Assembly (NCBI RefSeq): GCF_003073045.1
Contig: NC_037595.1
Span: 2,418,001 to 2,482,000 of the forward strand
DNA length: 64,000 nt
Direction of reading: 5' to 3'
Origin: Pomacea canaliculata
Taxonomy: Eukaryota > Mollusca > Gastropoda > Architaenioglossa > Ampullariidae
Position numbers and translations under genes: made by a program. The notes under the pieces were generated by a model. The model did not search any database, was not told where the DNA came from, and was given only the letters and a program-made list of their open reading frames with translations. Shown here piece by piece: positions 13,158-24,331 of the stretch. Within the stretch, counting starts at the first letter, position 1. The number at the start of each line of letters is the position of its first letter.

Positions 13158-14792
13158 TCACTTCTCACAGACAAAAGTAAACGTGCGCGAGACACTGCAA
13201 TATTCATCATCCCATTGCCCGTTGCTGTAGATGGCACCACAGGCCTGGTTATTATACAAGTTGTTCGGCTCTCCTGGTGCCCAGTTGGAGTAAGGAATGT
13301 CTCTTCTATTAGATGTTAATACCCAGCGTCCATTTTCCACCATGTCGTTGATTCCGAACCATACCTTGCCCGCTGAGTAGTCAAAGATAGAACAGTTCTC
13401 ACAGGCACAGTAGAGCAAACAAATATTACTTTTTAAATATATAATATGTATTGTATTTATTACTACAATAAATCTTTCTAGAGCTATTTCTGCTGCTTTT
13501 GTTTTAAACCTTCCATCATGAATGGCGTTATCCGGACTCAATGTCATTATTGAAACTGTTTCCCTGAAGGTAGTGATGACAGCTTCAGACCAGAATAATG
13601 CAGTATGACTAAAAAAAACTCTCAGTTCTATATTTCAAGTCAATAGGTGATTGTAACATGCAAAAATATCTTTTTGTGAAATATCTGAGTATTCATAAAA
13701 AGTCTGTATAGAATTGCGATAGTTCGGAGCCGTTTCCAACATATACATGGTCTTAAGGCTAGAACGTACACCATGTCGATGTGAAGACACGCTTGTCCAT
13801 TTATGGACAATCTAGAGGGACCTGCTATAAAACTCATTTCACAGTATTACAAGGTGATGTGGCGCCTTTCGTGGATGTAGTCACTTACCGCCCTTGCTGT
13901 TGATCAAATTCTGAACAAAAGTGTTTTCCGAGGCTGAGGTGATTTCGACGAGGCGACCACCAGATGCCCTGCAGAAGCTCTGTAAAGAATAGAACAAGTT
14001 AGTGCTGGACACCTTCTTGCATGGGGTATCCTGGAGACAAACTTTTAACGTTTGTCTAAAGCATAATTAATGTGTGTTATTATGCGTGAAACAGGATCAC
14101 GTGCTTACAAATCATCCTAGCAGCTAAACAAACACGACAGCTGAATAACCACAAGAAAGAGAGGGAAAAAAACTCACATACGCATCTTCTGACATAATAC
14201 ATCAAATAAATTGCCACGTTAGCTGTCCCAAATTAAATGACTTGTGTCCCACATCTGTTGATGTATGTTTGAGTTTAAAAGTCAACTCAGGCAAAATTAG
14301 TTTAAAATCAAAAACTTACTGTAGCTTCTACCCACGGAAGTGGCTGCCCAATGTAGGCATAACACGAGTTGCCATATCGAGTCCAGGAGTTAGGACACAC
14401 AAAACAATCTGTAGACATCGCAAAAGTGTTTTTATTTTGCTGTTTGAATCCTCACTGTCTTAAAAGTCGGAGAACATGTATTTTTCAATCAGGTACGAAG
14501 CAAACCAGACTTTTTGAAGTTCTGTAATTTAATTTATTTTAATTACACAAAATAAAGTAACAATAAACCCTGACTTTAGAGAAGTGAAACGTGAAGAACT
14601 TTTTATCATTTAATGTGATGTCAGACGACGATAAAGAACAACCCATTGTCCACAATAAAGATTACGAGGACCATATGGCGCTGTTGCTGCTGAAATGTTA
14701 ACATTATTCTCGACTCCTCAAAGCAAGACTGAAGCCTACTTACGGCACACGCCAGTGAGAGCCAGAAGCAGGAGGAGCGTTGATGTCGACAT
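13158..14792 (-). CDS. Secreted single-domain C-type lectin, copy 1 (4 exons)
   Basis: Exons on minus: 14744-14792, 14320-14408, 13889-13979 and 13158-13372. All introns are GT-AG (donors GTAAGT), the phases agree, and the join gives 147 aa plus TGA. Exon 1 encodes the signal peptide MSTSTLLLLLALTGVC. Exon 2 opens the CRD (CPNSWTRYGNSCY). Exon 3 has FCRASGGRLVEITSASEN. Exon 4 has KVWFGIND, the GEPNN sugar-binding loop, WDD and the final FVCEK. The long-form cysteines are present. EPN predicts mannose-type Ca2+-dependent binding (family knowledge). The role is probably secreted recognition or innate immunity (inference). Oddities against the other copies are F for L in WFGIND and T instead of R at the end of exon 2. 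A likely poly(A) signal on minus lies at 12733-12738, giving a 3' UTR of about 0.4 kb. Confidence 0.85.
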
Positions 14793-14828
14793 GTCTGTCT
14801 GTACAGGTGCTTAGAGACAGTGTGAGTC

Positions 14829-14834
14829 TTTATA
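14829..14834 (-). promoter_or_regulatory. TATA box of lectin 1
   Basis: TATAAA on the minus strand, about 37 bases upstream of the start ATG, at the same place in all four units. This spacing implies a 5' UTR of only about 5-15 nt, unless an upstream noncoding exon exists. Confidence 0.7.
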
Positions 14835-15095
14835 CTCTCAGCACGCTCCCGGACGTCCACCATCACCTGTATCACGTGACAGTAGAAGGTTGGCACTCTA
14901 ACTAATGGGGGTAATATTACTACTGATAAGAGAAATAACGCATTACACGCAGCTGTCGCCAGGTACTCACCAGGATGAGTGTCATCGTGTTTCATGGTCA
15001 GTTACTGGGGGTGGGACAGGACAGCTGCGTGTGGGACATGCCTGTTGAATGGGAACGTCACATTCACATCGACTGCGTGACAAGACGTTGCTTGG

Positions 15096-15128
15096 CGACG
15101 TCACATGGTCTTTAGCTGTGTTACCAGA
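15096..15128. promoter_or_regulatory. Single CRE-like 33-mer upstream of lectin 1
   Basis: One copy of the GACGTCACATGG-type motif, about 260 bases upstream of the lectin 1 TATA box. The CRE here is GCGACGTCAC, lacking the full TGACGTCA palindrome present in the expanded copies of units 2 and 4. Confidence 0.4.
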
Positions 15129-15340
15129 AAATTCATGGTCCTGTTCCAGATGTAGTATGTAGAAATATCAATGTGAATAAAGTAACACAGACCTCTCAAC
15201 CTGAGAGAGCTTAAATGTTGAGAGACAGACTGTGAACAATATTGCAACTAAGGGGCTGACCCTCGTCTAAAAGTCTCGTTAGCTGAGAGAGGGTTCTGTA
15301 GAAACAGAGCGAGGAGACCTATCTTCCTATTTCTCTCTGT

Positions 15341-16690
15341 GCATCAGGTTGTACATAAGGCCTCAACCACCGATGTCGATCGGCTGAAACCCGCTCTAGG
15401 TGACCCATGTCCAGCCCTTTCCTTTAATCTCCCTTTCCACTGTTCTTCTCCAAGTTTTCTTTGGGTGACCTTTTCTTAGGCCGTTTGGAGTCCATCGTAG
15501 GGCGACTGTGGAGAGGTCTGCTGTCTGCTGGCGGAGCACATGTCCAATCCATCGCCAACGCCTTCGTTGAACCTGCGTGGTGATGGACTTGGTTTCAGAT
15601 CTTCGGTGGAGTTCTTCGTTGGTGATCTTATTTGGCCAAAAGATGTTAAGTAGGCGCCTGAGGCATCTGTTTTGGAAGACGTCAAGCTTGTTACTGATGG
15701 TTTTGGTCATCTTCCAAGATTCTGATCCGCAAAGGAGGGTGCTGATCACATTTGACTTGAAGATTCTCAGCTTGATCTTCTGACTGATGTTTTTTCTCTT
15801 CCATGTGCTCCTGAGTGAGGCGAAGGCCAGGCTGGCTTTCGCCCGTCGGGCTCTAATCTCCACCTCCGCATCCCCGGTGTTTGACATTTTGGACCCAAGA
15901 TAGGTGAAACTGTCAACTTCCTCAATCTCTTCTCCATTTAGTTTGATGCTGTCTTGGACTCTGGCGTTCACTCTCATACTTTTCGTTTTCTTTGCGCTGA
16001 CCTTCAAGCCAAGGTTTCCAGCTGTTTCTGAGAAGGCCTTTGTTTTTTCCTGCATGTCTTGGTGGCGGTGTGACAGCAGGGCAATGTCATCAGCAAAGTC
16101 AAAGACTTCCAGCGTTGCTGTTGCTGTCATAGTCGTGGTCCATCTGATCACTCTCCTCTCATTGGCAGTGGAAGTCTTCATGCTCCAGTCCATGACTAGG
16201 GTGAAGAGGAACGGCGACAGAATTCAGCCCTGCTTCACTCCAGTACTGACGTTGAAGGGGTCTGTGAGCTTCATGTCACAGACAACCTGGGATTTGAAAT
16301 CGTTGTACAGCATTGCAACGACATGGACAAGTTTTTAGAGACTACGTAATGCGTCAGGATCTTTCATAAGGACTCTCGGTGAATGCTGTCAAAAGCCTTC
16401 TCCAGGTCGATGAAATTGATGTACAGCTCGTTGCTCTGCTCCAGAATCTGTCGCAGAATAAAGATGTGTTCAGAGCAGGATCGCCCAGGGCGAAATCCTG
16501 CTTGCTATGGTCGGAGGTCTTTCTCAAAGGTTGGCGTCAGTCTTGACAGAACAATCTTGCTAAAGACCTTGCTGGTGAGGGAAAGAAGTGTTATAGCCCT
16601 TCAAATATTGCAGTCTCCAAGATCTCCTTCCTTGGGTAACTTGAAGATGAGCCCTGTCTTACACGCATCAGGGAACTGCCCTGATTCCCA
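15341..16690 (-). mobile_element. RTE-type LINE, 3' half (reverse transcriptase end)
   Basis: On minus, frames encode RT motifs: FRPGRSCSEHIFILRQILEQ and FIDLEKAFDSIH upstream, then the FADDIALLSH catalytic box, LNGEEIEEVDSFTYLGS, and the C-terminal RWRWIGHVLRQQ with KKTWRRTVERE. These are typical of RTE/BovB-like LINEs. The longest intact frame (15396-16193) starts just before the FADD box; the upstream RT part is shifted in frame relative to it. The 5' half is missing: sequence changes at about 16690 into the next lectin unit. The 3' end abuts ACCTATCTTCCTATTTCTCT and lacks the GAT-repeat tail seen in the 19.08-19.38 kb copy. Not functional. Confidence 0.85.
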
Positions 16691-16732
16691 ACAATTAGTC
16701 ATAATTATGCGCCAACGTCCACCGCGGTTCTC

Positions 16733-16780
16733 ACGTCATTTCGACGTAGATCATACGTAACGTATACGTGAAGAGCACGT
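16733..16780. promoter_or_regulatory. ACGT ladder, unit 2
   Basis: ACGT cores start at 16733, 16744, 16755, 16766 and 16777, an exact 11-base period, with one extra core at 16760. This is the cleanest of the four ladders. Confidence 0.45.
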
Positions 16781-17510
16781 AAAATGTTTATGTGGATATA
16801 CTTTTATGTCTATTTTGGTTTTGAACAATGTTGACAGTTGTTTTGTGGTATTATGTGAGTTGGGCTGATATTATTCATTTTTTTCTTTGTACGATGTAAA
16901 TAGATATCTTAATTTTTTCACTTATTTGTGTCAGGTTGTTTATAGTCAATATAAGACTTTTTCCATTGAGAATTTTTGTAGCAAATGTTGACGGCACTAG
17001 AAAACTCTTTTAACAATAACAACCAAACTCTTTCAAGCAGAAAAAAGAAAGATCACAAGATAAAATACTCAAGTAATGTGCATTTGTTTATTATCGTTCC
17101 GATGAAACTGAAAAATGTTCAGGAAACATCCTCTGCCTCCTACAGTATCCAGAGACGGTTGTCACTGCCACTACTGTGTTACCGAATCCTCCCCTCGTGG
17201 ACTGCTGTTTCTCTTGTTACTTGTACAGCCTTCTGTAATAAGTAAAAGGCAATAAACTTTTCAAAACTGTTTACAGCTGTATTCAAATTGTCTTGCTACA
17301 ATAACAGTGGAAATCTCTTTATGAAACAGAGCAGTCTTGACAGATTCAAGGAAGTAGGAATATCGGAGGAAATACATTGTAAGAACTATTTACAGTTTGT
17401 CTTTACAGAACTTGCCAAAAATATCACTGTAGTCAGGTGGTCAAAATATCTTTTTGATACTTGGGACAATAATGACTCTTAATAAACACCTGTGGTGACA
17501 ACACCTGTAC

Positions 17511-19352
17511 TCACTTCTCACAGACAAAAGGAAACGTGCGCGAGACAGAGCAAAGGTCATCATCCCATTGCCCGTTGCTGTAGATGGCGCCACAGGCCTG
17601 GTTACTCCAGTTGTTCGGCTCTCCTCGTGCCCAGTTGGAGTAAGGAATACGTCTTCCATTAGATGTTAATTCCCAGCGTCCGTTTTGCACCAAGTCGTTG
17701 ATTCCCAACCAGACCTTGCCCGCTGAGATTTCAAAGATAGAACAGTTCTCACAGGCACAGTAGAGCAAACAAATGTTAGTTTTTAAACATACGATATATA
17801 TTGTATTTATTACTACAGGAAATCTTTCTAGACCTATTTCTGCTGCTTTTCTTAAACCTTCCATCATGAACGGCGTTATCCGGACTCAATGTCATTATTG
17901 AAACTGTTTCCCTGAAGGTAGGATGACAGCTTCAGACCAGAATAATGCAGTATGACTAAAAAAACTCTCAGTTCTATATTTCAAGTCAATAGGTGATTGT
18001 AACATACAAAAATATCTTGAAAAATATTTGAGTATTCATAAAAAGTCTGTATAGAATTGTGATAGTTCGGAGCAGTTTCCAACAAATACATGGTCTTAAG
18101 GCTATAATGACCACCATGTCGATGTGAAGACACGCTTGTCCATGTATGGACAATCTAGAGGGACCTGCTATAAAACTCATTTCACAGTATTACAAGGTGA
18201 TGGGGCACCTTTCCTGGATGTAGTCACTTACCGCCCCTGCTGTTGATCAAATTCCGAACAAAAGTGTTTTCTGAGGCTGAGGTGATTTCGACGAGGTGAC
18301 CACCAAACGCCCTGCAGAAGCTCTGTAAAGAATAGAACACGTTAGTACTGGACACCTTCTTGCATGGGGTATCCTAGAGACAATGAAATTTTCAACGTTT
18401 GCCCAAAGCATAATTAATGTGTTATTATGCATAAAGCAGGATCGCGTGTTTACAAATCATCCTAGCAGCTAAAGAAACACGACAGCTGAATAACCAGAAG
18501 AAAGAGATTTAGAAAAACTTACAGACGAATCTTCTGAAACAATACATCAAATACATTGCCACATTAGCTGTCCCAAATTAAATGACTTTTGTCACACATC
18601 TGTTGATGTATGTTTGAGTTTGAAAATCAGCTCAAGCAAAATAAGTTTAAAATCAGAAACTTACCCTAGCATCTACCCACGGAAGTGGCTGCCCAATGTA
18701 GGCATAACACGAGTTGCCATATCGAGTCCAGGAGTTAGGACACACAAAACAATCTGTAGACATCACAAAACTGTTTTTATTTTGCTGTTTGAATCCTCAC
18801 TGTCGTAAAAGTTAGAGACCATGTATTTTTCTATCACCTACGAAGCAAAACAGACATTTTGAACTTCTGTAATTTAATTTATTTTAATTACACAAAAAAG
18901 TAAAAAGAAACCCTTACTAAAGTAAAGTCAAACGTGAAGAACTTTTTATCATTTAATGTGATGTCAGACGACGATAAAGAACAACTGATAGTCCACAATA
19001 AAGATTACGAGGACAAAATGACCGTGTTGCTGCTGAAATGTTAACATTATTCTAGGGTACTCAAAGTAAGTACTGAAACCAAGTCCATCACTACGCAGGT
19101 TCAACGAAGGCGTTGGCGATGGATTGGACATGTGCTCCGCCAGCAGACAGCAGACCTCTCCACAGTCGCCCTACGATGGACTCCAGACGGCCGAAGACAA
19201 CGAGGCCGCCCAAAGGAAACTCGGAGAAGAACAGTGGAAAGGGAGATGAAGGGAAAGGGCTGGACATAGGGTCACCTAGAGCGGGTTTCAGCCGATCGAC
19301 ATCGGTGGCGGACTCTGGTTGAGGCCTTATGTGCAACCTGATGCACGAAGAG

Positions 19353-19383
<31 letters not shown>

Positions 19384-19460
19384 ACTCAAAGTAAGACTGA
19401 ATGCTACTTACGGCACACGCCAGTGAGAGCCAGAAGCAGGAGGAGCGTTGATGTCGACAT
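17511..19460 (-). CDS. Secreted single-domain C-type lectin, copy 2 (4 exons)
   Basis: Exons on minus: 19412-19460, 18665-18753, 18232-18322 and 17511-17722. They join in phase to 146 aa. It has the same signal peptide and the same CPNSWTRYGNSCY start of the CRD as copy 1, then CRAFGGHLVEI in exon 3. Exon 4 has KVWLGINDLVQNGRW, the EPN motif (GEPNNW) and WDDDLC. One codon is missing just after EPN compared with the other copies, in the loop next to the Ca2+/sugar site. EPN predicts mannose-type binding (family knowledge). Intron 1 contains a recent 5'-truncated LINE in the opposite orientation. A likely poly(A) signal on minus lies at 17087-17092. All splice sites look intact. Confidence 0.85.
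19078..19383 (+). mobile_element. 5'-truncated RTE-type LINE 3' end with target-site duplication
   Basis: About 305 bases encoding the LINE C-terminus in one frame (RRRWRWIGHVLRQQTADL, then a GRPKETRRRTVERE-type ending), a short 3' UTR and a (GAT)n tail. It is flanked by a near-perfect direct repeat: ACTCAAAGTAAGTACTGAA at 19059-19077, repeated with one missing base at 19384-19401. Units 1, 3 and 4 have a single uninterrupted copy of this flank, so this is a unit-2-specific insertion. It belongs to the same family as the minus-strand fragment at 15341-16690. Confidence 0.9.
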
Positions 19461-19496
19461 GTCTGTCTGTACAGGTGCTTAGAGACAGTGTGAGTC

Positions 19497-19502
19497 TTTA
19501 TA
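19497..19502 (-). promoter_or_regulatory. TATA box of lectin 2
   Basis: TATAAA on minus, 37 bases before the lectin 2 ATG, in a conserved GAGTATAAAGACTCACACTG context shared with copies 1 and 4. Confidence 0.7.
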
Positions 19503-19790
19503 CTCTCAGCACCCTGTGGGACGTCCACCATCACCTGTATCACGTGACTGTAGAAGGTTAGCAGTATAACTAATGGGGGGAATATAACTACTGATAAGAG
19601 AAATAACGCATCGCACGTAGCTGTCGCCACGATGTCGTCTGTCAAGGACAGGAGCTATTGAGTGTCATCGTGTTTCATGGTCAGTTGCTGGGGTGGGACA
19701 AGACAGCTGCGTGTGGGAGGTGGCTGTTGAATGGGAACGTCACATTCACTGGACTACGTCTCATCGCCTGCGTGTCACGACGTTGCTGGG

Positions 19791-19889
19791 TGACGTCACG
19801 TGGTCTTTAGTTGTGCTACCAGGTGACGTCACATGGTCTTTAGCTGTGCTACCAGGTGACGTCACATGGTCTTTAGCTGGGCTACTAGA
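19791..19889. repeat. 33-bp minisatellite, three copies, each with a full CRE palindrome
   Basis: Three head-to-tail 33-base units starting at 19791, 19824 and 19857, each opening with TGACGTCAC. The first also makes a CACGTG E-box (TGACGTCACGTGG). It lies about 290-390 bases upstream of the lectin 2 TATA box. Copy number differs between lectin units: one, three, one and two. Confidence 0.85.
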
Positions 19890-20051
19890 AAATTCATGGT
19901 CCTGATGTAGTATTTTCTGTGTCCCCTGAGATACTTGCCGAATGGCTGACATGTCTCTTGCTAGATGACTTCGACTCATCCCCTAGTATGTAGAAATATC
20001 ACCGTGAATAGAGTAACACAAATCTCTCAACCTGAGTAGAGTGCTTAAAGT

Positions 20052-21190
20052 TAAATGTCTCCTAGTGCCTGGAACCTGTTCTTTTTTCCATAGCAAAGGC
20101 CCGTTTGGTGGCTGGATTTTTCTGTTTGCCGGAGTCCACTCTCTACTGACGTGCCTGTTTTCCTCGCGATCGACGTAGCTTCAGAGAAACTGTGGCTATC
20201 ACAAAACTGTGGTCACTGGCAACGTCTGCTCCTCTGTAGGATCTGACATTTTGAAGTGAGCTCCTCCATTTGCGGCTGATGATGACATGGTCTATCTGGT
20301 TCTTTGTGCTCCCATCTGGTGATGTCCATGTTGCCTTGTGGATGTCTTTGTGTGGGAAGAGTGTGCCTCCTATCAGTAGGTTGTTTTCTTCACAAAAGTC
20401 TGCCAGTCTCTCTTCCTTGTCGTTGATGGTTCTAATTCCATGCTTGCCCATGACATGCTCCCTGCAAGTGTTGTCACTTCGAACCTTGGCATTGAGGTCG
20501 CCGATGATGAGCAACATGTCGTGGGCTGGAATGCTCTCCGAGGCTGCCTGAAGCTGATCGTAAAAAGCATCCTTGTCTCCTGCCTCGGAGTCTTCTGTTG
20601 GTGTCCTTTAAATGGAATCTTAGTCTCTCAAAAGCCTGGGTCCATAAGGCTTCCATTCCAGCAGTGCCTTTGCCGTTTTCTTGTTGAGGAGTAAAGCCAC
20701 TCCTTCAGAGTGCTGACCGTCTGATCTTCCTGAGAACAAGATGGTATGTCCTGACGCTAGTCTCCTCTTTCCGATGCCGGTCCATCTGACCTCACTGACT
20801 CCCAGGATGTCCAAGTTGTAGTTGTCAAACTCTTTGACTAGTTGGAGCATCCTGCCAGTCTGGTACAAGGTCTGCACGTTCCAGCACCCCACCCTCAACT
20901 TTTGCCTCGGCTTCAGTAAATCCACTGTCGGAGCGCCAGCTACCTCTCGGGTTTGGCTGTCGTCGGTCATTAGTCCAGTCTCCTGGTGTGATCCATTACC
21001 TTCGCCATCCGAGACGAGTTCTCTGGTCTTAGTTACTGTAATATGCTTTTTTTTTACATGGTGGGGTTGTTAGCCCTACCACAACCTAATTTACCTCTAG
21101 GTGAGGTGTCGCCTCTGACGACATGACTGGCTGGATGGCAGGGACCCTAGTCTTACAATGCTCGCTAGGCAAGCATACCCAGGTGTCCCA
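20052..21190 (-). mobile_element. RTE-type LINE, 5' half (endonuclease end), unit 2 copy
   Basis: On minus it encodes an apurinic/apyrimidinic-like endonuclease, the type often annotated as craniofacial development protein 2-like. Motifs are KLRVGCWNVQTLYQTGRM, LGVSEVRWTG, a GDLNAKV box, WTSPDGSTKNQIDHVI and VASDHSFV. The frame is broken between the first part (20620-20970) and the second (20143-20517). The RT half is absent. The 5' end abuts GGGGACCTACTCCTAGG, which in unit 4 is continuous with the flank on the other side, so unit 4 shows the empty site. Confidence 0.85.
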
Positions 21191-22921
21191 CAAGAGAGCA
21201 AGGGGACCTACTCCTAGGATAAACACCTAAGACAGGTATGTAATGGGTGACTTTTACACGTGTTTAGTGACCAAAGCTAAACAAGAAGCTTTTGCCTGCA
21301 TTGATTTTAGATGTGAGACTTTCTTCAGTTGTAGTGTCAGGCAGTTATATTACACGTTTCAGCAGTTTGTTATGTATACTATATAATAGTATAAAGTGTA
21401 ACATTGATAGCATGTACTGTAGTTATTACATTCACAGTATTTTCATCCCGTTAAAGTGTGAGATGACTAGTAGAGTGTCATGTATAGTAAGACATCGATA
21501 TTCTATTTTTTTATTAAATGTTAAGGTGTGTTCGTATACTCATTCTCATTTAAAAGTGATAAAAATGACCACCTTCATATTTCCTTATCTACCAGAATTA
21601 GTTTGAGAGCTTAAAATCAGGATGTAGACATGTTTTTGGATGGACAAGTGCTGTTGCATTCTAGCATGTCCTTGTATAAAAGGGAAATGGTGAAATCCGA
21701 ACCAAGCTTCAAACTTTAGTGTCTCATTGACCTTCGACATTGGCACGTACGAAGACCACCTCCTAGTAATATAATATTTCCCACACAGCCATACAACTGA
21801 TATCTGCTGACAACGCAGCATACAAAGCTGTCACCATCATCAATATCTACACTACAAAATTAATCATAGCATCCTATTAAAGTCTGTGTAGCTTGTATGA
21901 TTTACATACAACACAACAGTGAAGTACTAAGTAATCTCCGATGGTTGTAAAATGCCAAAAACCGTATCGCAGATTGTCGGAACATTGTAGGATGATGCAT
22001 TCACATGAAAGGTTGTTTACCGTTGTCGTCTGCCGAAAATAAGAAAAGACAACATGTGTGTGTGTGTTTGTGCGCGCGCAACCATGTGGGAGTATATACT
22101 GTACCTGTGTATGTGGGAGTATTTGTGTGTGCTTTCATATCACGCGATTTTAACATTAACATGTGAGACTGAGAAAAGAATGTTAATGCATGTGAATGAA
22201 TGATAGTAGTTTGGAGAGAGAGAGAGAGTAAGTAGATATGACCACAAGTGTTTGATCAGTCGCCAGGACGTAAGTGAGAAAATATGCATTCTTGGGTTGA
22301 GGAAAAGAGAAAGAGAAATACAGAAAACAAGGATTGTAATTTAGTTAGACGCGTTTACAATGTTGAAAGTTTGTGCTCGTTTTTCTGAAAAGAATGCAAT
22401 TTAAGCTTATTTTACATGCACATTCAGGCATTGAACGCTTAAAAGATACCACGAAATTCTTGCTCAATGTGTTGAGAGAAACGAGCTGGAAGCTGCTGCA
22501 GTTGTTGGAAGCCTCACAGAACTTGGCTGGACCTGGGTAGAACTTGAGACTGCTTCTCTTGGATTTCCTTTCTTTACGTCTGGAGTCTAGAGTGTAGGTG
22601 TTCAAAGGCTTTCCAGTGCGTTTACTTTTACATGTTTACACGCTTTACTTGTTTACCACCGCTGTCACTGGTGCTATGTGACATAGACCTCTATCTCAAC
22701 AGATGGCAATCATCATTGTCGCCACCAACACCACATTTATTTTACCAAAGTTTTATTTTCAAAATGGCCATCAGCATTAATAATAGAATCACAATCATTG
22801 AAGATGCCACGTAATGCCCAGTGTCTACCGTCTTTGATTGTCCACCACCTCAGCCACAAGCACCACTCTAAATTAATTAGCTTGGTGTTTATACAGTCCA
22901 GCTTCTATACGTCGAAACGTC

Positions 22922-22949
22922 ATCACCATCCTCCTCCTCCTCCTCCTCC

Positions 22950-22987
<38 letters not shown>

Positions 22988-23004
22988 GTCATCATCATCA
23001 TCAT
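22922..23004. repeat. (CTC)n(ATC)n trinucleotide repeat
   Basis: A run of CTC, then a run of ATC with one CGTC interruption. It ends the segment of unit 2 that unit 3 lacks. The tract could be the tail of a retroposed insertion, but no coding remnant supports that. Confidence 0.8.
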
Positions 23005-23579
23005 CTCTACCACAAAACCACAAAGAAAAAGGTAACACGAATGAATATGATGAATAAATCGTTTATTTTGTGTAAAGTTGACGTTCCAAGTTCCAAGTTG
23101 AAAATGTTCAGATTATTCTTGTCTGCTTTTGCTGCCAGTAGTTGAGAGACACACAAACGTACAAACATACACACACACGTATATATATATAAATTGATTG
23201 CTCAATTTAGGCAAATATTAAGACTAAAAAAGCGGCTGAAAACCAAAGATTCAAACACCTTGGACTTCACTTGCTTGGACCAGATTTTATGGTTTGCGTG
23301 GAATTACAACTAAGTGTGCGGGTACGCATGTGTGTGTACATGTGCATATGTGTGTACAAGTCTGTGCGTGTGTCTGTACATGTTTAGGTGTGAGAGCACG
23401 TGCGTTCTTAGAGGCTGCATTCTTGTATTCACTCAAAACAGTGATACCTGAAAATGTCGAGGCTAAGAATATTTATATATATATATATATATTGCATATG
23501 AGAGACGACTGTCTTGACTGCACGCAAACCTCCTGAAACAATTAGTCATAATTATGCGCCAACGTCCACCGCAGTTCTT

Positions 23580-23628
23580 ACGTCATTTCGACGTAGATCA
23601 TACGCACACGCATACGTGAAGAACACGT
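23580..23628. promoter_or_regulatory. ACGT ladder, unit 3
   Basis: ACGT cores start at 23580, 23591, 23614 and 23625. The middle position at 23602 has become ACGC, so one rung is lost while the spacing is kept. Confidence 0.35.
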
Positions 23629-24331
23629 AAAATGTTTATTTTTATATGTCAACAATGTTGACAGTTGTTTTGTGGTATTATGTGAGTTGGGCTGATATTA
23701 TTATTTTCGTTGTTCGATATGAAAATATATATATATAGAATATTAATATTTTGACTTATTTGTATTTTTATAGTCATATAAGATTTTTTTCCATTGAGCA
23801 TTTTTGTAGCAAATGTTGACGACCCTTAAAGCTATTTTAACAATAACAACCAAACTTTTTCAAGAAGAAACAAGAAAGATCACAAGATAAAATACTCAAG
23901 TAATGCGCATTTGTTTATTATCGTTCCGATGAAACTGAAAAATATTCAGAAAACATCCTCCTCAAGTATCCAGAGACGGTTGTCACTGCAAATACTGTGT
24001 TATCGAATCATCTCTTCGTGGACTGCGATTTCTCCTGTTACTTCTACAGCCTTCTGTAATAAGTAAAAAGCAATAAACTTTTCAAAATTGTTTGTAGCTG
24101 TATTCAAAATTGTATTGCCACAATAACAGTGGAACGCACTTTATAGAAAAGATCGAAATCATGAAAGATTTAAAGAAGTAGGAATACCGCAGAAAATACA
24201 TTGTAAGAACTATTTACGGTTTGTCTTCACAGACCTTGCGAGTAAATATCCCGTTAGATGGTAAAAATATCGCTTTAATACTTGGGACAATAATGACTCT
24301 TAATAAACACCTGTGGTGACAACACCTGTAC

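Larger units (their letters stand above)
12128..16690. repeat. Tandem lectin repeat unit 1
   Basis: First of four tandem units, about 4.6 kb. In order along + it holds the conserved TA-rich and ACGT-ladder segment (12128-12430), the 3' flank and all exons of lectin 1 (minus strand), its promoter and one CRE-bearing 33-mer. It ends in the 3' half of an RTE-type LINE. The next unit begins abruptly inside the LINE at about 16690 with the same AACAATTAGTCATAATTATG sequence found at about 12340. Confidence 0.8.
16690..23525. repeat. Tandem lectin repeat unit 2
   Basis: The longest unit, about 6.8 kb. It contains the ACGT ladder, lectin 2, a short LINE 3' end inside lectin intron 1, three CRE 33-mers, the LINE endonuclease half, and a spacer of about 2.3 kb shared with unit 3. 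A segment of about 460 bases (about 22550-23010), ending in trinucleotide repeats, is present here and absent from unit 3. Confidence 0.8.

Noticed and set aside
13373-13547. Open frame continuing upstream of lectin exon 4 (and its equivalents in the other units)
   Set aside because: The read-through is AT-rich intron. The pyrimidine-rich acceptor just before GCGGGCAAGG or its equivalent gives the only phase that fits exon 3, in all four copies.
15904-16338. 144-codon plus-strand frame across the LINE
   Set aside because: Antisense shadow of the reverse transcriptase frame on minus.
22922-23004. Possible CRISPR-like or protein-coding His/Pro repeat
   Set aside because: It is a plain trinucleotide microsatellite without spacers; the His-rich frame is a translation artefact.
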